64,000 nucleotides of DNA from Pachyseris speciosa (taxonomy: Eukaryota > Cnidaria > Anthozoa > Scleractinia > Pachyseridae): positions 28,501 to 92,500 of the forward strand of contig JAEMWC010001642.1 in the NCBI GenBank assembly GCA_016490735.1, read 5' to 3'. Shown piece by piece: positions 20,634 to 32,344 of this stretch; within the stretch, counting starts at the first letter, position 1, and every line of letters begins with the position of its first letter. The translations under genes were made by a program, and so were the position numbers. The notes below the pieces were generated by a model that was given only the letters and a program-made list of their open reading frames with translations, ran no database searches and had not been told where the DNA came from.

Positions 20634-22732
20634 CAGATGAAAACTAAGAACGGAAACCACGCGCCTTTTAGTGTGAAATAACTTCCCCTGGCTGCTTGTT
20701 TTTCTGCATGCGTCCCAATTACCCTTAACTAAAGCAAAAGCAGCATTAAAATGAACGATGATCCTCGCAGTTGTGATCGCAATTTATGTCCCATTCTTGC
20801 TCATATGTAAATTCCGAAGCAATTTTCAATAAGTTATTGTTCTGATGTTAGCCCGAAGATCAGAGAATTGGTGAATTGTACTTAGATCTCACGAAGCGTA
20901 TACCATCCGAGGTCAACCGCGCATTTGGTCAAGTGTGCGCGCGAAGAAAGCACCATTTTGCTTGGTTCTGCAAGCCCACGCATTTGAAGCCTGCGGTGGC
21001 TGCCTCCACAGGAATCATGATCATCAGCAACGATGCACACGAGCGAAACTCCAATGGAATCTTCACTAATGGAAAACAATATGGCCAAAGTGACAGGATC
21101 GTGATTATAGGCTTTGGAAAAAGTATCCAAATCTCTCATCGCGGCAAAAGACAAACGACCTCAGTGTGCTGCAAGACATAGCTATAGCTAAAAATTGAGT
21201 TATTTTTTAATTCGGAATGAGGTGGCAATTTCTTCGTGATTTACGACGTACAGTCGTTTGAACCATTCATAACTGTATCTTATCTGTTGTCCGGCGTTCT
21301 GATCTCTGTTGTTGAGCCTCGTGTTCGAGAGATAGATCGAGTCGAGCACTTCAAACTATGTCAGTGGTCAACCCGATTGCGCAGCAAACCGATTTGGTGG
21401 TTTTAAGATTTAAGAAGGTGTGTTCCGAGACAGGACGGGACAGAAACTAGCAAACTTCCTTCGACGATACAGCTCTGTAAAATTGTATAAATTTTAATCC
21501 ACTTTTTTTATGTGTGGAACTTGCATTTTAACCCAATTTCTCTGACGGTCCGATTTGTTCTCTTCTTTTGTAAATGCTACTTACAAAAACCCGGAGTTCC
21601 TTTTAAATCACTTCCGATTTCTGTTTATAGATAGTGTCAAGAGATAACTGGAAACTGATTTAAAGCTCGCCAAATTAACTTATGTTGACAGGTATAAGAC
21701 ATGATTGGAGCTCTTTGAGTGAATGGCCTCTTCCTTCAAAACAATGGAGTTGATTGATAGTTTAATTATAATCTCCCACAAATATTCAGTGAATGCGGCG
21801 TTCTACGACGCTTTCGCAATAAAATCGAGGCTCTAGCTTCTCATGCAATATGCAATGTAAAAGAAAAAAAATTCTGTTCCTTCTAGTGATTAGTGAAAGT
21901 TACAAAGTTGAGCTTGCACCATACTCGATATCAGAAAATTCAATTTCCAGAACTTCAGGAATTATCGAGACTAGCTGTAGTCAAGACTCCTCATTGATTA
22001 AAAGTACCCTGAGCTTAATCCAAAACAAAAAGAAGACTACATAAAAAGATACGATTTGTTGACGATTGAAAATGAAACTAACGGAAGTCATGAATTTAGT
22101 AATACTTTTCATAATCAGAGGAAATATAATGTAAGTTCGCGAAAGATTTCAAAGATAATTAGATGACGTACTTTGAAGGTCTGTTGGAAACGGCTGTCGC
22201 CATCATTTTAACTCGGGCTTGTCACTGGCCTGTTGACCTGGTAAGAACAAAACGTTTTAAATTGTTCAACTTCGATTCTCTCCGCTTCAAAATTGACGCC
22301 TTATCTTTAAAAAGGCAATAAAGTTCACATGTTACTCGACAAAATGAAGAAAATAGGCTGTTTTGCGTTATAAAACAAAGCTAAATACTCACGTTTTACG
22401 CACGACGTGAAATCTCCTCAAGTCGCGTAGTCATGATGTGGAGACAACACCGCGCGCCTGCGCCCTTCAACCGAAATTGAAAAAATCACGTCCGGCCGCG
22501 TCTCAAAGCCACCGCGTCCTCGGTTCTTAAAGTCCGTACTATAAGCAGGGGTTAGTATTAGTCTGCGACGCAGGCTAGATCTTGGCAAACACAGCTTACA
22601 GCAACACAACCTGGTGCAAAGTGATGGTCGGTATCCTATTACTCCACGTGGTCAATTCCAATGAATCCAGATTAGTGCTGAACTAAAGCGGTGACTATTG
22701 ACCATTATTCGTCACTGTTCGTGACCATTAGG
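20634..22732. other. No recognised gene
   Basis: AT-rich DNA inside the 8436-bp element. Open frames at 20876-21181 on both strands show no domain, and no tRNA or repeat shared with the rest of the window was noticed before the right sub-terminal heptamer array. Confidence 0.5.
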
Positions 22733-22776
22733 GCTATTCGCTATTCGCTATTCGCTCTTCGCGACCATTCGCTATT
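22733..22776. repeat. Sub-terminal heptamer array (right)
   Basis: Short run of CTATTCG units, complementary to the array at the left end of the same element. Confidence 0.75.
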
Positions 22777-22794
22777 CGGGTTTTCCAGACACCC

Positions 22795-23690
22795 GCAACA
22801 AGGCACATTTGTTTTTAACATCTTGCGTGAAATACAAGTTTGTACTCACAGTTTGTTCCTGGCTTCTACCCCTACTTTGTCGAGTTAGAGAACAGTTTTG
22901 CGTTTCCCGCCACTGACAATGATAATATCTCTTTTCAGATAGCCAAAACATCGTCCCTTTTCACGTAGAATTCTCTTGGGCGCTTCTGGTTCAGTAATAA
23001 CTACACTTTTATTCGATGGATGAGGGCCATTGCAGAAAGTGCAACACACTTCCTTACTTAGCAGAGGTCTCTCGTTGTGTGAAAACAGCGTTGTTGACGT
23101 CGCAGGGCCCGTGGAAAGTCTTTTGTTTTTACCATACGGAAAATATCCAACTTCCTGCTCTTCCTTCGATCTTCCTTTTTTAGCCACTGGTCCAAGAGCA
23201 CATCTCTCTCAAATTTGCAATTCTTCTGCTAACGACTTTATTAAGGTATCGAGACCCCATTATTCACACATGCCGCGACTTATAATCAAACGCAATTCTT
23301 GTGGGATTTTCGCCATGATCACTGGTGTGAGGAATGTTCCGTAAGTACTAGTGTCGCTAATGTCTGTTCCTTGTAAACTTCGAACGGACGACTCCGTTTT
23401 GTCCAAAAGCTGTCGCAGTTGTTTCAGATCGCTTGAATCGGTTATCCTTCGGAGTTACGTCAGCATTTCTATGTGTTTCGAAATGATAACTTTTTTACTA
23501 TCAAAACACTTGCTGAAAGATCGACCGCATACTTGTAATTTGAGCTTTTGAGTGGTAATCCAGAAATTGTTTCGGAAGCGCAACCTTTCAACAAAGATTT
23601 CAGATATTGAAATTTGTCGACTTCGTTGAGCTCTTCATTCGAATGCAAAAACATAGTTTATTACATCGTAGACGAAATTATCCGTAATAC
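22795..23690 (-). pseudogene. BEL/Pao gag fragment (copy B)
   Basis: 23469-23654 carries the DUF1759-type gag motif ELNEVDKFQYLKSLLKG followed by ISGLPLKSSNYKYAVDL. 22885-23187 carries the zinc-knuckle start CTFCNGPHPSNK and GRCFGYLK. Gag coats the RNA in the virus-like particle. Frames are broken several times, and the downstream protease-RT region is missing at the junction with the 8436-bp insertion. Confidence 0.75.
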
Positions 23691-23929
23691 AATACAATTT
23701 TTTTTTTTAAATATTCTTTATAGAACTCTTTACTCTCTACGGTAATATAGAGGAATAGACGCTCGACAATAATACAAACGTAAATACTTCGTTACTTGCA
23801 ATCTTTTCTCAAGGCTCTCTTCAGCATACATATCGATCCTTGGAAGAGTCGGACTTTCATCTGCCATGTATTTTAAGTAGTCTTTCGGGAACCGAATTAC
23901 TACTATTACGCACTACAGATGTCATGACA

Positions 23930-24135
23930 CCTGATCAGTCGTATCAAAGGCCTTTTTAAGATCGATAAATAGCACGCCATTCAAGAGACCGTTGTCAATA
24001 TTAATTGACCAGTTATTCGTTGTCTCAAGCAACGCTGTTAGCGTGCTATGCATTGATCGAAAGCCAGATTGGTACGTATTCAAGAGGCTATTATCCTGAA
24101 GGTAATCATAAAGTTGATGATAAATAATATGATAT
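23930..24135 (-). pseudogene. LINE reverse transcriptase fragment (CR1/L2 type)
   Basis: The minus-strand translation reads YQSGFRSMHSTLTALLE and then GVLFIDLKKAFDTTD, RT motifs 2a and A with the first catalytic Asp. Only about 68 codons remain. It is flanked by decayed DNA at 23691-23929 and by a foldback-element fragment at 24145. Confidence 0.8.
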
Positions 24136-24144
24136 ATGATCTGA

Positions 24145-24365
24145 ACACGGCTGAATTTGAAGTGCCTCAGAAACGGACGACAACCTTGACTTTCGACGAA
24201 TAAATAAAGGAAGTTATATGAGAAGAAAGCCGCTGGTTAAAGTTTGATACATATGGGGTATTGTGGTACCCATGCTGTACTTGTGCTAGCAGCATGATCG
24301 GATGTGGTCTAGGCTCGACTCCTGCCGCTGAAGCCTCGACTTGGTCACGATTCCCTCCATTGTAC
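24145..24365 (+). mobile_element. Foldback-element fragment
   Basis: Over 200 bp nearly identical in order to 10030-10245 and 46945-47165: ACACGGCTGAATTTGAAGTGCC, the GAAGTTATATGAGAAGAAAG block and the GATTCCCTCCA end. Only the inner part of the left arm is present. Confidence 0.85.
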
Positions 24366-25135
24366 TGTAGTCATTTGACAAGAGCTGATGCTCAGAACAT
24401 GCATTGACTAGCGTATCAAAAGGCATGACTTTCGTAGGAATTTTAGGGATAAATGGTTTTCAATTGTAAAATTTCTCAACAAAAAAAGTAAATAAAATCG
24501 CTCTGTTTCAGAGTAGTTCGATGCAAATGCCATACAAGATGAAGAAATCAAACTCCTTCAGGCTTTATCGCAAAAAATAATAACTAAATATATTACAAAA
24601 TGACAAAAATTAAGCCATATTTGCAAGTTTCAGTTGTATCATAAAGTATCGTTCACCATCAAATTTTTTAAGTATAGTTTAAAAATTATCACCATAAATA
24701 ATACGTGATGTATAAATCACTAAATTTCAGCGTCAGTGTATATAGCACACACAGTTCTAATTGGGGACACCGCTATCGAGATCGAATAAAAATTTGGAAA
24801 TGTTGGTTTTAAGGAGAGGGGAAAACAGGACTACCGGAGAAAAACCGCTCGGAGATGAGCAGAGAGCCTTCATCGCCTTCGTGGCTTTATCTGGAGATGT
24901 TGGATGTATAACCGCGCTGCAATGATGAACAATTTTATATACTGTTATTCATATTTTCTCCATTCTTTTCCTTCTCTGGCTTACTGTGTTTTCATTACTA
25001 GTAACCACGTGCTATCTTTGAAGTCTTTTGTTGACGAGAGAGGAAAATGGGAGTACCCGGAGAAAAACCTCTCTTAGAAAAGTAACACCTTCGTCGCCCT
25101 AGAAAGGTTATCAGGCGAGTAGTATACTAGGGTGA
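24366..25135. repeat. AT-rich DNA with two decayed SINE fragments
   Basis: GGAGAGGGGAAAAC...CCGGAGAAAAACC blocks at about 24815-24870 and 25040-25075 are the reverse complement of the body of the SINE at 37034-37333 (ACTCCGGTTTTCCCCTCTCC). Otherwise non-coding. Confidence 0.55.
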
Positions 25136-25715
25136 GAATTAATCCTCGTTTGTGCGTTCCCTTTGCGTTCCGTGTGCGTCTCCTTTAGACTCCCTCGCAA
25201 AAAGTGCGTTCCCGTTATTAATATGCATAAGGGTCGACTCCATGACGTCACCCATTATTATAACCTACGGAAAAGTGCGTTCCTACATACTAATTAACTG
25301 CCTAGCCTGTGTCTAGCTATCTAGGTAAAAATGCGTTCCTGCATACTAATAAGTGGATAGGCATACTAATGGCCGTCGTTCTAGTACAATAGCAACAATA
25401 GACCTGTCCAGACTTGCCCGGTCTTTTGTAACCCTGATTGGCTCATCAATCTATTTGTGTTCAAAATAAAAGTGCGCAATCTGTTGGTAGCGTCACTCTT
25501 GCAATTCGTTTGCTGGGAAAAATTTTTCTCCGAGATTATCATTCGATTTTCCGATAGTGTTAGCAGTTTCGTCTGTAAGAATACATTCGACTTTATAGCT
25601 AACTTTTCTTGCTTTCCGCTCCGTTAGTCACTAATTATTCAAAACTAGAGATAAAAACTGCCCCATATTTGCATACGAACCATGACGAGACGCAGCGGGG
25701 CCTGTCTGGAAGTAT
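25136..25715. repeat. Dispersed repeat, also present at 39990-40047 and 43771-44185
   Basis: From GCGTTCCCTTTGCGTTCCGTGTGCG to CATGACGAGACGCAGCG this block is repeated in inverted orientation around the virus-like element. It therefore supplies the uninterrupted pre-insertion site for that element, between 25680 and 25700. Confidence 0.7.
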
Positions 25716-25719
25716 CTTA

Positions 25720-25750
25720 AGGAATGCGGGGTTGTGGACCCCGCATTCCT
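25720..25750. other. Perfect 12-bp hairpin
   Basis: AGGAATGCGGGG and its exact complement, separated by 7 bases. No poly-T run or known function follows. Confidence 0.6.
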
Positions 25751-26637
25751 TTCATATTTGAATCAAACTCCAGTGGTGAATTAACACTTTCAAAGCACTA
25801 GGTGTCAAAATTCGCGGCTCCAGCTGTCAGCAAAGCTACTGCTACCGAAAGGCAGTGTTGACGTACATATATCAAAGCTCCTTTTACTAAGCGCAGGGGA
25901 GACATGAATCATTGAAATTCTAACTCCGAATGGCGACGATTGTAACAGCGGAACTTTCCGAACGAAGTACGAAACTTGCCATACAATACACATTATATGA
26001 CAATCTTCGTATCTCGTTCGGAGATAAATTAAACTGGGAATGCCGTCGTCTGTGATAATTTTTTCATCACGCAACAACAACAACAACAAAAATTTTCATG
26101 CTCTTGTCGGTTTTTGGTGTTGCTTTGTTTTGTTAAGATAAAAGCGGCGAGTAGGTACTAAATTATTTCTCTCAGACTTGAAGGAAAAGTGGCGAAGCGC
26201 GCTTGTGACAATTCGATCCGCTTCATTTTGTTCTGGGTGTCTTGTGTAACTCCCCGAAAGAAATTATCCTAATCCCAGAGACGTGACTGTTATGACCCAA
26301 TACATCACAAAAAAGAGAGAACGAAACAGCAACTACAAAAAAAAAAAAAAAAAAATTCTGAAATCAGTTTGATAGCAGTCATTCTGAATTTATTCAAGAA
26401 ACATTTTATACATTACAGAAAATATCTGTTTGATAGCGTCATTTAAGAAACAGTAACTACAAAAAGGAAAATATATTTTTGACAGTGTCATTCAGGGTGC
26501 ACTCAAATTAGTACGTTTTTACCACCTTCATTCCAAGGGCTACCCTCAGCTTTAAAGAGCTCCGGCCCGAAGCGAGCTAAAATGACCGAGTTAAAAATAC
26601 TGGGAGCTAACTGATTTGAAGATGTCACTTATTCTAG

Positions 26638-28223
26638 TTACATTACCGTGACTGTAGTAATTTCTGGACGCTCACGAGGATCAGCGGAAAGACAGCTTCT
26701 GTAAATAGCTCACAGAGAGAAATTCTTTATAATGCGAGAAACCCTCCTTAGCGTAAACCCTAACGAAAAAATGTCACTTCTGGTGCTTTGCCTTTCGCCT
26801 TTGTTCAGTTCGGGTGCTAGAAAGGGAAACTTTGAAAGATCTCTTTCCTCCGACATCACTCTGGCATCATGCATGGCACAAGCTTTGCCAAAGTCGATTA
26901 ATATCGGTATCAAGACTGATGCGTTCCGTCCATGTTCGACCACAATATTGTTCGGCCTGATGTCATTGTGGAGGATTTCAGCCTCACAATGCAAATACTT
27001 CACCGCATCAAAGACTTGAGATGCAGCACCCCGCCAGTTTTCCTCACTGAGTAAGTTTTCTTCACCGGCATTTTCTAAAGTGAGTGACCTTCCGTTTACG
27101 CTGTGGAATTTTGAAATGACATGGGCATCATTCCCTTGCCAAGCTAAACCCAGAAACAAGCAGTGAAAACGTAAAGCTTGTGGGATGTGGCTGGAGTGAC
27201 AAGGATATACAAGTACTTGAGCCTGAGCATTAGCTATGCCATGCTGGTGAGGCCTAACAAGGCCGAAACAGCTGTCCATGGCTGCTAATGCTTGGGCTCA
27301 ATCTTTGCTTTGGTAGATTTAAGGGGTAATGCCCGCTACCATGTGGCCTTAGTGCCTTTAGAGTGGCTTCAGCTTACCAAATCACATTAATTTGTGAGGT
27401 ATATCCTTGTCACTCCAGCCACATCCCACAAGCTTTACGTTTTCACTGCTTGTTTTATGGATATGTGGGTACTTGAGCCTGAGCATTAGCTATGCCATGC
27501 TGATGAGGCCTAACAAGGCCGAAACAGCTGTCCATGGCTGCTAATGCCTGGGCTCAATCTTTACTTTGGTAGATTTAAGGGGTAATGCCCGCTACCTTGT
27601 GGCCTTAGTGCCTTTATAGTGGCTTCAGCTTACCAAATCACATTAATTTGTGAGGTATATCCTAAACCCAGAAACAGTTGGATGTTAGGGTGACGCAGTT
27701 TCCGTAAAATCATGGCCTCTTCCATGTTAGAGTCGTTCCATCGTGCAATCTTTTTTACTGCTACGTTAATGGCACCGTAGAAACCTACATGGCACAATCC
27801 GTAACTCCCTTTTGCAACATTTCGTTCAGTTATCTGTATGTCCTTCAAGTTTATCAACGGCAAGTTAGCCTTCTCGCTCTTCATCCAGTTGTTGTAAAAG
27901 ACAACTGCGTGACGGTGCGCCGAATCACGTTTCTTTTTTATTTCCTTGACGCAGTCTGACTTTTCTTCTGACTCCTTTCTGTACCTTTTCTGTCCAGTTG
28001 CAGGCTGGGTTGCATTGGGCGTTTGGCTAGCAGAAGCTTTTTCTAACCTTCCTTCGCTCGGGACAGCGATGCTTCTCTCGGGTTGTTTGGCTTCTTCCGC
28101 ACCATTGTCAGTTCCCCTCTCCTTTTTCGTATCTGCAGCTTTCCTTTGTTCTTTCTTAAGTTTTTTCCTTAGTGTAGAACGCTTTCTTTTCTCCTCAATT
28201 GAATGTTTTCGAAATTTAGGCAT
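26638..28223 (-). pseudogene. Protein kinase gene disrupted by an insertion and an in-frame TGA
   Basis: The N-terminus is highly basic and probably nuclear (KRKRSTLRKKLKKEQRK). The N-lobe has a glycine loop (AKGSYGLCHVG) and the VAVKK lysine. After a 504-bp insertion, the C-lobe follows: HNDIRPNN catalytic loop (HxD, D+5 Asn), DFGKA metal site, APEL and the SDIFSLG helix. The end reads CLSADPRERPEITTV and stops at 26640-26638. An in-frame TGA at 26712-26710 lies 23 codons before that end. No intron is evident, suggesting a retrocopy or an intronless family member. The earlier GTG frame start at 28229 was rejected for the ATG at 28223. The family is probably TKL-like. Confidence 0.75.
27159..27662. 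mobile_element. 504-bp insertion in the kinase gene with a 14-bp target duplication
   Basis: TAAACCCAGAAACA occurs at 27145-27158 and again at 27663-27676, and the kinase frame is continuous when the insert is removed. The insert contains two direct copies of a 190-bp sequence (from about 27217 and 27470) that starts ACTTGAGCCTGAGCATTAGC and ends GAGGTATATCC. Between them is an inverted copy of its own first 50 bases (27163-27215 against 27403-27458). Confidence 0.8.
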
Positions 28224-28575
28224 GTCCACGACTGACTTGGCTAAATCTGATGAATTTCACCTGAATTACCACCCTTGTGAAAAGCACTGAATCGGGTTTA
28301 CAAAGCTGCAAAGTTTAATTGTTTAACTGAGAGCGAAACTGATCATCAATGTTTTTCGTTTCCGGGAGTTAAATGCTGTAAAGTGACATGAAAAGAAACT
28401 TTTGTTTGCTCTATTGTCTCCTATTTGTTTGAAAAGTTGTCATCTTTTCCGCGGCATGCCCCTAATTGCTTACATTTGAATATCTTTTGTCCTATTGTAT
28501 AGACTGCGAGTCTGTTCCTCACACCATTGACCATTCATTCTCTGCAGTGAACATTCCGAAATTTAAAATCCGACA

Positions 28576-29099
28576 ATGCCTTTTACAACGAGTTGCAGCA
28601 TCTGCCATAAAACGTTCTAAACTGGTCGATCTCTGTCAAACCACTTGGCCAGTCGACACCCACAAGCCAGGCAAGATATCTTTACTTTTTCAGATGAAAA
28701 AGGGAAGGTTTTTGACGGACCAGAGCCTCACGAGATCCCAGAAGAGAAGCGTGGCGAATATTTGAAATTGGCTGAGCGTGCTTGTAGAGCGAGTGAATGG
28801 ATCCTTGATTCCCGACTATCCTGGTAAGTTAAATACTTCGAGGTTTGAATATCAGGCAGTTCTCGTTTAAAGTTAGGTCTAGTGAACTGCCGTATTAGTC
28901 ACTCAAAAATTTCGAATTTCACTCCATTCTCATGGCATCAATTTTTCGGTTCGGAGGACTAAAGGATTTACATAAGGTTGCATTTTTCTTTCACAGGAAA
29001 ATGGAGCTGCATAGACTGCTTCCAAGTACCGAACGAGTTTTTTTGTCACATGCTATATCGCCTGAAAAGCCCTCCGCTGTTCAGTGTTCGGAATGTTAG
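28576..29099 (+). pseudogene. C2H2 zinc-finger gene remnant, two exons
   Basis: From ATG at 28576 the frame reads one C2H2 finger (CSICHKTF, then HLASRH), interrupted by a TAA at 28618-28620. It then continues open (FTFSDEKGKVFDGPEPHEIP, LAERACRASEWIL) to a donor GTAAGT at 28824. A matching acceptor TTTCACAG precedes 28997, and the frame continues KMELHRLLPSTERVF to a TAG at 29097. A further coding-like segment (IYDEELFSEVLEEQ) follows in another frame to about 29340. One stop and at least one frameshift make it a probable pseudogene. Confidence 0.5.
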
Positions 29100-29489
29100 G
29101 CACCGCAGACAACCTATTTTCAGCAAAGACACCAAGAGACTGTCTTACAAGATTTACGACGAAGAACTGTTTAGCGAGGTATTAGAAGAACAAAATAGCA
29201 TCGCTGCAAAAGTGAAAGCGTTGTACCAGAATCACAGCGAAGTAGCGGATATCTCAGAAATGGATGTCGAGGATGCCCTAGCATTGGCTAGAGTAAGGGC
29301 GAACAAAAATGTTCAGAAGGTGGGCCGACCAACATGCAAGTCCACTATCGAGATAGGTCATGGTGAGGGGCGCTGCACGCGAGAAGTGGAGTTTATTTGG
29401 TGGCCGACCCTTTATTCCGAGGCCTCATGTCATGGAAAACTGTCCGTTCGCTTTTTTCGATGTAGAGAAAATGAGAATTTTGATTGAGA

Positions 29490-30915
29490 ACACTGTGAAA
29501 AAGTGACTTTTATAGAAAACACCGTTTCGTTCAATTTAAACAATACAAGTGCGAAACAAGCCACATTACGCTGGTTGTTCGCACCCAAATGAGCTGTACT
29601 ATGGCTGAGGAACCTCCCACAGCTACCACTGATTTATACTAGCCTTTTGTCGGACGAACTTCGTGGGAGTTATAATCATCCCCTGTGAGTTGTGACTTCC
29701 CACAGACTGCTTTACAACGCAAAAGAACTAATTCGAAAATAAGAAGTCTCAACATTTTCAATTTCTCTTTATTGTCTTCTGGTTGACGTTTTGTGCACTT
29801 ATCTCCAAGGCTGCACGTATGTCAATATATGAACGCGTTCACTAAAGTTGTTATGTTATGTTATCTTAATGCTTCTAAACTTCCTATCGTAATTCTGCCC
29901 GATCACCGCAACTGAGACGCCTTTAAACTTGCCGAACGGCAAAGCAAAGAATAATCAACTGACAATTCGAAGTACAACTAGTAACAATTCTCTTTTGTTT
30001 CCTTGCTTTTTGGATAGTGTTTACTTAACTCTCAGGGCCTAAAAAATGGTCGGTGACCCAATTTTTTTCGTTAACATGAATCAGTTATTCTACTATTCTC
30101 TACTAAATATGACGAGACGAAAACAAATTTCACTGTAATAAGTGATTTCTTTTACTTTTTCTCCCTCCGTCCCATAGAATTCCTTAATGATTAGCCCTAA
30201 AGTTTACATACCAGTGGCATGCAGTTATCTAAACCACCGTCCTAACAAACTATGCACAGAAACGTTCACTCAACAGTTTATTTCTATGATTCCGATGAGG
30301 TTACATCTCATTAGAGCCTAAGATGACTGATTTTGCGAAATCAGGGGCCCTTACCATTTACACGATCCATCCGGGTGGAAATCTTAGGTGAAAATCATTC
30401 AGTGCTGCAGCTTGTCCAAACCAAAATGGACAACTCACAAAATGTACTGGTGTTAACCGGAAAGCTCAACAAGAAAAAACGTTCCAAACGGAAACGTTCC
30501 AAATGGAATGGTATGTAACATTTCATTTCCCAACAGAAATTTCCTGGTTTTCCAAGTAAATGGTAAGGGGCCCAGGGCCCTTTACTCTGAAAGAAAGTTG
30601 GTGAGCTCCCCGCCCCCCAAACCCCCCCCCCCCCCCCCCCAAAAGACTTTCTTTCTCAATTTTAGAATAAGTAATTCATGCCTTAATTCTAGGCGAGAAA
30701 TGGAAAAAAATTCCATTGAGGGAAGATTTTCGCGCGAACGTCCCCCAAACGTTTTCATGGATAATAATTATGGCCGCTACTCTACAAATGGCTTATTTTG
30801 CTTTCAATCAGAATTGAACTCATCATTCATGGCTTGGTACATGTAAATTAACGATTTGAATGCATGCAACGGATTATGATGTGATTAGGTTGCATTGAGA
30901 CGCTATTCACAGCTT
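29490..30915. other. No recognised gene
   Basis: Short open frames without domains; a poly-C tract lies at about 30616-30641. Nothing else supported. Confidence 0.5.
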
Positions 30916-30919
30916 GCAT

Positions 30920-31037
30920 ACCGGGCCGAGTTGTCCGAAGCAAGATTAGCGCTGATCCAGGAGAAATATCTTGGCAACACATTGATATGGGTAACACTTA
31001 ACCCCGGATTAGGACAAACCGGCCTTTGAACAACTCG
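30920..31037. mobile_element. Short MITE-like inverted repeat
   Basis: The left end GGGCCGAGTTGTCCGAAGC is mirrored at the right by GGCCTTTGAACAACTCGTCC with a few mismatches. The enclosed DNA has further partial symmetry (GATTAGCGCTGATCC against GGATTAGGAC). About 118 bp, non-coding. Confidence 0.45.
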
Positions 31038-31285
31038 TCCCTGCAGTAGCACATGGACAATGGGCTACCATTATTTTGTTGTGAATCTCTCTCTCTCTAG
31101 CTCTAGTAGGATTTGGCGAATCTTCATCCTCAACAGTGAGGCAGAACTTTGATCGTACCACTGGAGCATCTCGTCAGATAGGAGTTGTGTCACAGGAAAC
31201 TGAAATTATTACAAAATCACAAAATTAGCTTCCACCTTGACTGTTAGAGCGAAACTGTCCCTTATGAAAGGAAGCTGGTATCAAA

Positions 31286-31335
31286 TGATGATGACGATGA
31301 TGATGATAACAATAACAACAACAACAACGAACAGA
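31286..31335. repeat. GATGAT / AACAAC microsatellite
   Basis: Consecutive ATG-ATG-ACG and AAC trinucleotide runs. Confidence 0.8.
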
Positions 31336-31339
31336 AAGC

Positions 31340-32100
31340 TGTGTTCCTGGAACTGCTTTACAGCAGAGAACTTGGAAGAGCCAATCACGTTCAGTATACA
31401 GATCAAAAATCTCTTTTCGCTTTTATTTCCTTGCTACAATTTATAATTTAGAATATTTTGGGGGAAATATTTGAATAATAGTGAAACTCTACAAATTAAA
31501 GAGAGTTTGGGGTTTGAAGACATCAAATGGTGTAATATATTTAAATTCTGGTTTGCCAAGGACAAAAATGTGGAAACAGCATGGATATTTTCTTGAAAGC
31601 ATTGGACAATTTATTGATAAGTTACCTTGCGCTGCAAAAATTCTGCGAAAAAGAGTAGAACATAAATTCCGCAGTCATAACCATTATCTTGTTGAGGAAC
31701 CTGAAATACAAAAACAACTTTATTTTATGCACTTGACCACACGAATACAAAATATGAAATAAAAGTAATTAATTTCTAAACAACCATAAGCTAAACACAT
31801 TTATTAATATTCACATTTCTTTCTTGTGAGGCTTCATACACAAGGTAGCCTATAAATTTCTTACACATTGAAGCATCAATATTGTTGAACAAGATGATCC
31901 TGTCTTTTCCCCTTTAAGAGTCAAAGTTAACATATTTCAATTAGATATCGCTTAAAATGTGCTGTCTGGTATCTTTAAAGCAGTCACAATATACAATGTT
32001 AAATATACATTATTCCTTGATGAAAACGTTCGGTGACTATCCAGTTATCCAGCCAAATAATAAAACATCACTTTCCCATACCAAAAAAGTCAACAATAGC
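31340..32100. other. No supported gene
   Basis: An open frame at 31481-31762 (93 codons, plus strand) is AT-rich without recognised domains. It may be an exon of an unknown gene but nothing supports it. Confidence 0.4.
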
Positions 32101-32150
32101 AAGTATGGCTGACCAAAAAGATCTGACTGAGAGTCATGGTATTGACTCAC

Positions 32151-32224
32151 CTTTGGATATACAAGTGGCAGTGACTTGTCATCAATTACAATCAAGCTTC
32201 CCTTTTTTTTCAGCCCACTCGCAT
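32151..32224 (-). other. Possible single coding exon
   Basis: On the minus strand an acceptor (TTTCTAAG) precedes an open 74-nt stretch reading ASGLKKKGSLIVIDDKSLPL, ended by a donor GTGAGT. It lies downstream of the RAG1-like gene and could belong to it or to a separate gene; the phase could not be tied to any neighbouring exon. Confidence 0.3.
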
Positions 32225-32344
32225 CTTAGAAAGCTTAAAATTAAAAGTAACTAAATTTAATAAATTCATGTCAATCGTACACACAACAACAAAGCTACAC
32301 TAGTGTAAAGTTAAGGGATGCATTCTAGGTAATACATGATCCTA

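Larger units (their letters stand above)
14359..22794. mobile_element. 8436-bp element with TIRs and an 8-bp target-site duplication
   Basis: The left end reads AGAGTGTCTGAAAAACCCGAATAGCG. The right end is its complement with few changes (CGCTATTCGGGTTTTCCAGACACCC). The 8-mer GCAACAAG flanks both sides (14351-14358 and 22795-22802). The sub-terminal regions are arrays of CGAATAG-like heptamers in inverted orientation. It is inserted between integrase and gag DNA of a BEL/Pao copy. An 8-bp duplication fits hAT and a few other DNA superfamilies, but the interior carries Harbinger-type genes, so it is either a composite or a carrier with nested insertions. Confidence 0.65.

Noticed and set aside
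20876..21181. Overlapping open frames on both strands inside the 8.4-kb element
   Set aside because: No domain, no splice context, no conservation visible.
30333..30846. Plus-strand frames around the poly-C tract
   Set aside because: Low-complexity translation (poly-Pro, Lys/Arg-rich) with no domain or splice support.
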